Shown here: positions 57,253-64,000 of the stretch, in pieces
Layout of the letters: each line of letters opens with the position of its first letter
Position numbering within the stretch: the stretch's first letter is position 1
NCBI RefSeq assembly: GCF_040802235.1
Contig: NC_133174.1
Span: 139,181,213 to 139,245,212, forward strand
Reading direction: 5' to 3'
Length of the DNA: 64,000 nt
From: Manis javanica
Lineage: Eukaryota; Chordata; Mammalia; Pholidota; Manidae
Translations under genes and position numbers: made by a program
The notes under the pieces: generated by a model
Seen by the model: the letters and a program-made list of their open reading frames with translations, nothing else
Database searches by the model: none
Told to the model about the DNA's origin: nothing

Positions 57253-58715
57253 TGTGATTGTTTGTTTCTCATTTCTGATTCTGTTTATGTGTGTAGATTC
57301 TCTTTTTCTCTTAATAAGTCTGGCTAGGGGTTTATCTGTTTGTTTATTTTCTCAAAGAACCAGCTCTTGGTTTCATTAATTTTTTCTATTGTTTTATTTT
57401 TCTCAATTTTATTTATTTCATCTCTTATCTTTATTATGTCCCTCCTTCTGCTGACATGGCACCTCATTTGTTCTTCTTTTTCCAGTTTCAGTAATTGTGA
57501 CTTTAGATTATTCATTTGGTATTGTTCTTCCTTCTTTAAATAGGCCTGGATTGCTGTATACTTTCCTCTTAGAACTGCTTTTGCTGTGTCCCAGAGAAGT
57601 TGGGGTATTGTGCTGTTGTTGTCATTTGTCTTGATATATTGCTTGATCTCTGTTTTAATTTGGTCATTGATCCATTGATTATTTAGGAGAATGTTGTTAA
57701 GCCTCCATGTGTTTGTGAGCCTTTTTGTTTTCTTTGTACAATTTAGTTGTAGATTTATACCTTTGTGATCTGAGTTTGTTGAGTATTTTTACATCAATGT
57801 TCATTGGGGATATTGCTCTGTAGTTTTCTTTTTTTGTGGTTTCTGCCTGGTTTTGGTATTAGAGTGATGCTGGCTTAATAGAATGAGTGGAAGTATTCCC
57901 TTCTCTTCTATTTTTTGGAAAACTTTAAGGAGAATGGGTATTATGTCTTCTCTAAATGTCTGATAAAATTCTGCAGTGAATCCATCTTGTCCATGGGTTT
58001 TGTTCTTTGGTAGTTTTTTGAATACCCATTCAATTTCATTGCTGGTAATTGGTCTGTTCAGATTTTCTGTTTCTTCTTGAGTAAGTCTTGGAAGGTTCTA
58101 TGTTTCTAGAAAGTTTTCCATTTCCTCTAAGTTTTCCAGTTTGTTAACATATAATTTTTCATAGTATTCTCTAATAATTCTTTGTATTTCAGTGGTGACT
58201 GTAGTGATATTTTTCCTTTCTCATTTCTGATTCTATTTATGTGTATAGATTCTGTTTTTTTCTTGATAAGTCTGTCTAGGGATTTATCTATTTTTTTATT
58301 TTCTCAAAGATTGAGCTCCTGGTTTAATTGATTCTTTCTATCATTTGTTTTTCTCTATTTTATTTATTTCTGCTGTGATCTTTATTATATCCCTCCTTCT
58401 ACTGACTTTGGGCCTCCTTTGTTCTCCTTTTTCTAGTTTCATTCATTGTGAGTTTAGACTGTTCATTTGGGATTGTTTTTCTTTCTTGAGGTAGGCCTGT
58501 ATTGCTATATACCTTCTTCTTAGAATTGCCTTCTCTGTGTCCCACAGATTTTGGGGTGTTGAGTTGTTTTCATTTGTCCCCATATATTGCTTGATCTCTG
58601 TTTTAATTTGGTCATTGATCCATTGATTATTTAGGAGCATGTTGTTAAGCCTCCATGTGTTTGTGAGCCTTTTCGTTTTCTTTGTACAATTTATTTCTCA
58701 TTTCATACCTTTGTG
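56829..58715 (-). repeat. Direct repeat of about 950 bases inside LINE-1 ORF2
   Basis: 56829-57770 and 57783-58715 are the same ORF2 section twice in tandem. Anchor phrases: 'gtattttt...tgttcat' at 56829 and 57783 (offset 954), and 'tttctttgtaca' near 57730 and 58678 (offset 948). Identity looks to be in the mid-80s percent by eye. Junction near 57771. Confidence 0.85.
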
Positions 58716-59473
58716 ATCAGATAAGTTGGTTGGTATAGTTTCAGTCTTTTTGAATTTGCTGAGGCTCTTTTTGTGGCCTAGTATGTGGTCTATTCTGGAA
58801 AATGTTCCATGTGCACTTGAGAAGAATGTGTATCCTGTTGCTTTTGGATGTAGAGTTCTGTAGATGTCTGTTAGGTCCATCTGTTTTAATGTGTTGTTCA
58901 GTGCCTCTGTGTCCTTACTTATTTTCTGCCTGGTGGATCTATCTTTTGGTGTGAGTGGTGTGTTGAAGTCTCCTAAAATGAATGCATTGCATTCTATTTC
59001 CCCCTTTAATTCTGTTAGTGTCTGTTTCACATATGCTGGTGCTCCTGTGTTGGGTGCATAGATATTTATAATGGTTATATCCTCTTGTTGGACTGACCCT
59101 TTTATCAATATGTAATGTTCTTACTTGTCTCTTGTTACTTTCTTTGTTATGAAGTCTATTTTGTCTGATACAAGTAATATAACACCTTTTTTTTCTCCCT
59201 ATTGTTTGCATGAAATATCTTTTCCCATATCTTCACTTTCAGTCTGTGTATATCTTTGGTTTTGAAGTGAGTCTCTTCTAGGCAGCATATAGATGGGTCT
59301 TGTTTTTTTATCCATTCAGTAACTCTATGTCTTTTTATTGGTGCATTCAGTGCATTTACATTTAGGGTGATTATCGATAGATATGTACTTACTGCCTTTG
59401 CAGGCTTTGGATTCACGGTTACTGAAAGTTCAAGGGCATCTTCTTTACTATCTAACAGTCTAAGTTTACTCAC
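58698..59473 (-). pseudogene. LINE-1 ORF2 endonuclease domain, frameshifted
   Basis: Minus-strand frames 59156-59473 (YLSIITLNVNALNAPIKRHR, ICCLEETHFK) and 58698-59108 (NIYAPNTGAPAYVKQTLTEL, FILGDFNTPL, FSRIDHILGHK, NLSDHKGMK) contain the apurinic-endonuclease-like motifs of ORF2p: LNVN, EETH, NIYAPN, GDFN, RIDHI and SDH. They lie in different frames, so the domain is broken once or more. The start of ORF2 is near 59440. Confidence 0.9.
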
Positions 59474-59559
59474 TTATTATGCTATTATAAACATAGTCTG
59501 ATGATTCTTTTTTATCTCCCTTCTTTTTCTTCCTCTTCTACTCTTTATGTTAGGTGTCA

Positions 59560-60610
59560 TATTCTGTACTTTTTATGTATCTATTGACTGACTTTGTGGG
59601 TAGCTGATTTAATTTTGCTTTGGTTAGTATTTAGTTTGTCTACATCCTTTGTGTGGTTTTATTTTCTCTGGTGACAGCTATTTAGCCTTAGGCATGCTTT
59701 CTTCTAGAGCAGTCCCTTTAAAATACACTGTAGAGATGTTTTGTGGGAGGTAAATTCCCTCAAGTTTTGCCTATCTGGGAATTGTTTAATTCCTTTTTCA
59801 AATTTAAATTATAATTTTTCTGGATAGAGTAATCTTGGTTCGATGTCCTTCTGTTTCATTGCATTAAATATATCATGCCATTCCCTTCCAGCCTGTAAGG
59901 TTTCTGCTGAGAAGTGTGATGATAGCCTGATGGGTTTTTCTTCAAAGGTGATCTTTTTTCTCTCTTTGACTGCTTTTCATTCTCTGTCCCTGTCTTTGAT
60001 CTTTGCCATTTTAATTATTATATGTCTTGGTGTTGTCCTCCTTGGGTCCCTTGTGTTGAGAGATCTGTGGAGTTCATGGGCTGAGAGACTATTTCCTTCC
60101 CCAGATTGGGGAAGTTTTCACCAATTATTTCTTCAGAGACACTTTCTATCCCTTTTTCTCTCCTTTTTCTGGTACCTGGATAATGCAAATATTTTCCATT
60201 TGGATTGGTTGCACAGTTCTCTTAGTATTCTTTCATTCCTAGAGATCATTTTTTGTCTCTCTACCTCAGCTTCTCTATATTCCTGTTCTATGATTTTTAT
60301 TCCATTAATAGTCTTCTCCACCTCATCTAATCTGCTTTTAAATTCCTCCATTATTTGTTTCATGTCTGTTATCTCCCTCCTGAATTCATCAGTTAGCTAT
60401 TGAATATTTTTTCTGTAGCTCTATCAGCAAAGCTTATGACTTTTTAAAAATTTTGTTATCATTAATCTACAATTACATGAAAATGCTTATGACTTTTATT
60501 TTGAATTCTTTTTCAGGAAGATTGGTGATGTCAGTCTCACTGAGCCCTCTTTCTGGTGTTTGAGGGATTTTGGATTGACCAAGATTCTTCTGCCTTTTCA
60601 TGATCCTGGA
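59560..60610 (-). pseudogene. LINE-1 ORF1 remains
   Basis: Minus-strand frames show an ORF1-type N-terminus (KRQKNLGQSKIPQTPERGLS, ETDITNLPEKEFKIKVISI; 60473-60610) and a coiled-coil-like region (MEEFKSRLDEVEKTINGIKI, 60133-60363). Interrupted by a 40-base insertion at 60445-60484 and by frameshifts. The nucleic-acid-binding half further 3' is recognisable only as sequence, not as an open frame. Confidence 0.75.
60445..60484 (-). mobile_element. Forty-base LINE-1 3' fragment inserted in ORF1
   Basis: 'ttttgttatcattaatctac' plus 'aattacatga' matches the extreme 3' end of this LINE-1 family (compare 54310-54345). It is flanked by perfect 13-base copies of gcttatgactttt (60432-60444 and 60485-60497). 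A complete but tiny target-primed insertion. Confidence 0.88.
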
Positions 60611-61340
60611 GCAATGGGAGCAGTTGCTAGTGAGTGGCCTGTGTGTCAGCTGGGAGGACAAAGTCCCTTCCTGCTTGCCGGTGGCCACACCCATCTCCGC
60701 TGTCTGTACCGGTCAACTGTGGGCAGGGAGAAGCCTCTAGGTCTGGGCCAGTTAGCCATGCACAGGGAGAAGCCTCTGCGTTAAGCTGTGTGGTTGCTGT
60801 AGTCGGGGCTGCCTTCCTGCTGGTCTGCAACAATGGTGGGGACAGCTGGTTTGTTCACAGATGCCAGCACAGAGGAAGGAATACTTTAAATACTGAACTT
60901 TCTCAGGGAGGGAAAGCAAATACCCAGTTAGCCAGCAAACTCCAAATTCATTTGTCCTTGTTGGGATTCATGATAGGGAAAGAGGGTGAGAGACTGTTCA
61001 TACTCATATGTTCACATTTGTTCTATCAAATGTGTCCTTTATAATTCTTCTGATTAAAAGTCTTTTGGGGACTCGTATTGTTTGTAGGATGAAATTCTGC
61101 CTCCTGCTGGAGCTCTTTCTGTCTCTCTTCTGCTTGTTATGTTTGCTCCAGCTACTCAGCTCTTCTTTCAGTCCCCTGAAGACAACCAGATCTTTTTCCC
61201 CTGAGGAATAGGGACATACTGTTCCCTTTGCTTAGATCTCGTCTGTCTTTTTCTTTTTGCCCTGGTATTACTTCTTAAGAGGCATCATTCCTGTATGCCA
61301 CTCTCAATCTAATTAGGTATTCCTGTGAATGCTCGGCAAC
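60611..61340 (-). mobile_element. Putative 5' UTR of the antisense LINE-1
   Basis: GC-richer segment just beyond ORF1. It contains two direct copies of 'cagggagaagcctct' (about 60725 and 60762) spaced about 38 bases, like the tandem 5' UTR monomers of some mammalian LINE-1s. No family member is at hand for comparison, so the outer limit is a guess. Confidence 0.5.
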
Positions 61341-61352
61341 CCTCATCATCTC

Positions 61353-61768
61353 TGTGGGTAAAGTGAAGATTCCTATGGCCAGGATTCACACCTGGCCCTG
61401 GTTGGCTAGCTCACTACACATGTATGGGCAATATGTTGCTATTGACTCTATATAAAGAGCTCTGCCCAGTGCTCTGGGTAACACGGTGGCATGGCTGCAA
61501 GGCTGCAGGAGAGCAGAGATAAGGCTGGAGTGGTGACAGTGTGGAGGACACAGACTGAGACAGATGTGGGGCAGAGAGGCCCAGAGGCAGAGACTGGCTT
61601 GCTGCATGCAGACTTGCTCAGAGCGGACAGGATTCTAGTGACTGACCTGCCACCGTAGAAATAAAATTGGGTATAACTTTTTCACCCCAAGAATGTTCTT
61701 CTGTCATTTCTTTGGTCACACTGAATCCATAGTGAACTTGTCTGGGGCTGAAACCCATTGCCAAGACA
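61353..61768 (+). mobile_element. Solo LTR (family copy 4), sense
   Basis: Begins TGTGGGTAAAGTGAAG and ends TTGCCAAGACA, so the TG...CA ends are intact. TATA box 'ctatataaagagctctgccc' (61448), AATAAA in 'gtagaaataaaattgggtat' (61656). The flanks atctc (61348-61352) and gtctc (61769-61773) are a 5-base target duplication with one change. About 416 bases, longer subtype like copy 3. Confidence 0.92.
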
Positions 61769-61773
61769 GTCTC

Positions 61774-62375
61774 TTTAAAACACTAACCACAATTGGTAAT
61801 TATATTCCCATGTGTGGGATAATTTTCACAATGACATCTCTTTCTCATTAGACTGTAAGCTCCACAAGGAGATGGACAGTGTCTGTGGTGCTCACCAGTC
61901 TCTTTTCAGCAACCAATAGGAGACTAGTATATAGGAGGAGCTAAACACATATTCTGTGAATGAACAAATGAAACCCTAAGGTTCAGTTTCTCCATGTAAA
62001 ATGGAGATATAATAATCTTCTATTGCATAATAATTATACCAGTCCTGCATTGGTCACAGGGTGTTTGTAGAATAAATTGACATACATATGGTATGTTTAG
62101 TTCTAAGGAAACATCAAGGTAGATGAATTTGAGGGAGAAGGTCCTTAAATCAGGTGATCAGGAGATCATTGGTAAACTTGGAAAGCGGTGTGGAAGCCAT
62201 AGAACAATTGCTTAGAAAGGAAGTGGTCAAAGTCAAAGGAGGAGACGGGCAAGTCTGTAACTCAAGGAGAGGCAAGCTTGAAGCACTTAAAAACATTTCT
62301 GACGTAAAGACACGTGTGCCTTGTTTGTTCAGTAACAGAAGAATCTGGTAGAATAGGACAGTGTAGAAACCAACT
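61774..62375. other. L2/MIR-type terminus then unassigned DNA
   Basis: About 61835-61975 holds 'ttagactgtaagctccacaa', 'gatggacagtgtctgtggtg' and 'gtgaatgaacaaatg', an L2- or MIR-like sense 3' end. The rest to 62375 is unrecognised. Confidence 0.5.
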
Positions 62376-62665
62376 GGGCATTCTTTTAAATGAAATAAGT
62401 AAGCTTGAAAATGACAAATACTTTATGATTCCACTTATATAAATACTCAAATTCATAGAGACAGAAAGTAGGATGGTAGTTGCCAGGTTGTCAGGGGAGA
62501 AGGGAATGAGGAGTTGGTGTTTAATGGGGTTAGAATTTCAGTTTGGGAAGTTGCAAAAGTTCTATAGATGGATGGTGGTGATGGTACCACAACAACATGA
62601 ATATAAGTCCATTGAACTGTACATGTAAAAATGATTAAAACAGTACATTTTATGTTGTATGTAAA
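62376..62665 (+). mobile_element. Old LINE-1 3' UTR fragment (sense)
   Basis: 'ttatgattccacttatataa', 'gtagttgccaggttgtcagg', 'gaactgtacatgtaaaaatg' and a terminal 'tttatgttgtatgtaaaaaa' are the standard old LINE-1 3' end. Confidence 0.8.
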
Positions 62666-62754
62666 AAAAAGGTATGAAACCTAAACTAGACTTCATGTAT
62701 TTTCGATGATGTATAATTTTCAAAAAGTGCAGAACATGATTCATAGTTATAGAA
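62666..62754. other. Short spacer between LINE-1 ends
   Basis: AT-rich bases; nothing recognised. Confidence 0.4.
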
Positions 62755-63412
62755 AAACATATGTCAAAGATTTAAAAATTAAAAATAGAAATAACATATG
62801 ACCCAGCAATTCTACTTGTGGGAATTTACCCAAAGAAAACAAAATCATTTGAAAAGATATATTCATGCCTATGTTTATGGCAGCATTATCTACAATAGCC
62901 AAGATATGGAAGGAACCAAAGTGCCTAGTGATAGATGAATGGATGAAGAAGATGTGGTACATAGACACAGTGGAATACCTGCCATAAAAAGGAAGGAAAT
63001 TTTGCCATTTTTGACAACAGAGAAGGACCTAGAGGGTATTATGTTAAGTGAAATAAGACAGAGAAAGACAAATACCATATGATTTCATTTATATGTGGAA
63101 TCTATAAAAAAAAAAAAGACCCATAAATATTGACAACCGGCTGTTGGTTACCATAGGGGACAGGAGTTTGGGGATGGGTAAAAGAGGCAAAGGGGATAAA
63201 GAGGTACAAACTTCAAATAATAAAATAAATTTGGCACAGGAAGAGAAGTACAACATAGAGAATATAACCAATAATACTGTACTGTCTTGTTACGGTAGCA
63301 GGGGGTAACCACACTCACCTTGGGGAGCATTTAGTAATGGATATAAATTATCAAATCACTGAAAACAGTATAATACTGTATATCAACTATATTCCAATAA
63401 AAATAAAATGAA
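62755..63412 (+). mobile_element. LINE-1 3' end (sense), 5'-truncated
   Basis: Begins in 3' ORF2 ('tatgacccagcaattctact' at 62798, 'gcctatgtttatggcagcat') and ends 'actatattccaataaaaata' near 63400. Resembles the copy at 21199-23020. Confidence 0.85.
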
Positions 63413-64000
63413 GTAAATACATAAACACAAGATTTAAGAACAACAATTGGATGGTTCCTAGTTCTGTAGAAATGGCTTTGAAACATAAGGACAAAACCCC
63501 ATAGCTTGTGACTACGTATTCTGGGCCACGTGATCCTGCCTTCTTGGTCACAGCTGATTGGTCTAAGCATAGATGCCTGACATAATATGTGTTCTTTCAA
63601 ACTAGATAGCAAGTGTCTTTCCAGTGGGTTCAAAAACGAACATTAGACTCAATAACAGAGCATACCATGAAAGGGAGGGGAATGTTGTTCTCCAGTTTCT
63701 CAAAAAAGTATTTGTTTCTGTTGTTGTGAGAACAAATGAATCTTTTCTCTTCCCAGAAGAATAGCAGGAAAGGCAACCCTTTTTGGCAAAACTGCCCTGT
63801 CAGGGCCTGCTGTGCCTGGCAAAGCAGTGCTTAGTTGGCAGCACATGATGTGGCTCACATTGAGAGCTGTGCATGGCTCTATCTGCTTTACCTAATGACA
63901 GCAGGAGCATGGGTGCTGCAGAAGAAGGGTGACAGACCGTGCAGGGCTCTTGTGTCCAAAAGAGAGTGGCGCACTCAGTGCTTGCTGTAGCAGTGCTATG
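63413..64000. other. Unassigned stretch at the window end
   Basis: No recognised repeat, open frame or RNA gene. Moderate GC in the last 250 bases. Confidence 0.35.

Larger units (their letters stand above)
54293..61352 (-). mobile_element. Nearly full-length lineage-specific LINE-1 (antisense) with internal duplication
   Basis: The 3' end is at 54293 (ttattatggtatcattaata...), ORF2 lies at about 54560-59450, ORF1 at about 59560-60610, and a GC-richer 5' UTR runs from 60610 to about 61340. Removing a ~950-base internal repeat (56829-57770 versus 57783-58715) leaves about 6.1 kb, the length of a full LINE-1. Long surviving frames suggest it is the youngest LINE-1 in the window, but stops and frameshifts make it inactive. 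It seems to have landed in the old LINE-1 to its left. The 5' limit is uncertain because the LTR at 61353 follows directly. Confidence 0.8.

Noticed and set aside
59843..60403. 186-codon plus-strand open frame
   Set aside because: It is the reverse-strand shadow of LINE-1 ORF1.
1..64000. CRISPR arrays, operons, tRNA or rRNA genes
   Set aside because: No regularly spaced repeats, no ribosome-binding-site-led gene clusters and no cloverleaf or rRNA-like sequence were seen; the window is mammalian.

Overview
This window is vertebrate, and specifically placental-mammal, nuclear DNA. It is full of LINE-1, LINE-2, MIR and hAT fossils and LTRs, has microsatellites and a MAGE-type cancer/testis gene family, and shows no operon structure. 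The MAGE family points to the X chromosome. The youngest LINE-1 3' end, with its 'tatggtatcattaat' motif, resembles from memory LINE-1s of pangolins (Pholidota). That species guess is weak and unverified.

Region 1 (1-10.7 kb) is a tandem duplication of a MAGE gene. The window opens 12 bases upstream of the ATG of copy 1. Copy 1 (13-915) has lost 4 bases near 896 and is frameshifted at the end of the MAGE homology domain. Copy 2 (7599-8579) is an intact 326-residue single-exon reading frame. It has a GC-rich upstream region (6140-7584) with an ETS-like site abutting a perfect CRE, plausible non-coding exons and a good splice acceptor. About 3.1 kb of coding exon plus 3' flank is shared by both copies at an offset of about 7.59 kb. 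Identity is patchy: one 144-base stretch is identical and one 360-base stretch is nearly identical, separated by more diverged DNA, which suggests gene conversion. The interval between the genes holds a CA microsatellite, an old LINE-1 3' end and a 450-base C-rich, almost G-free tract.

Region 2 (10.7-24.7 kb) is almost solid LINE-1. It holds two old sense copies, then an antisense copy facing a sense copy of the same subfamily across a 1 kb non-LINE spacer (a large inverted repeat), then an older antisense 3' end.

Region 3 (24.7-50.6 kb) is gene-poor, with scattered L2, MIR and LINE-1/HAL1 relics, one hAT element nested in LINE-1, and long stretches where I see nothing. The only other candidate coding piece is an open frame behind a splice acceptor at about 38031, of unknown identity.

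Region 4 (50.6-63.4 kb) is again LINE-1. It has a 5'-truncated copy with a 12-base target duplication, an old antisense copy, and a nearly full-length antisense copy (about 54.3-61.3 kb) carrying ORF1 and ORF2 remains, a ~950-base internal duplication and a 40-base LINE-1 fragment lodged in ORF1. Four solo LTRs of one family (42.9, 46.0, 53.7 and 61.4 kb) are spread through 40-62 kb. Two have perfect 5-base target duplications.

The only genes I can support functionally are the two MAGE copies. Everything else supported is mobile DNA or its remains. No RNA gene, CRISPR array or bacterial-type system is present.
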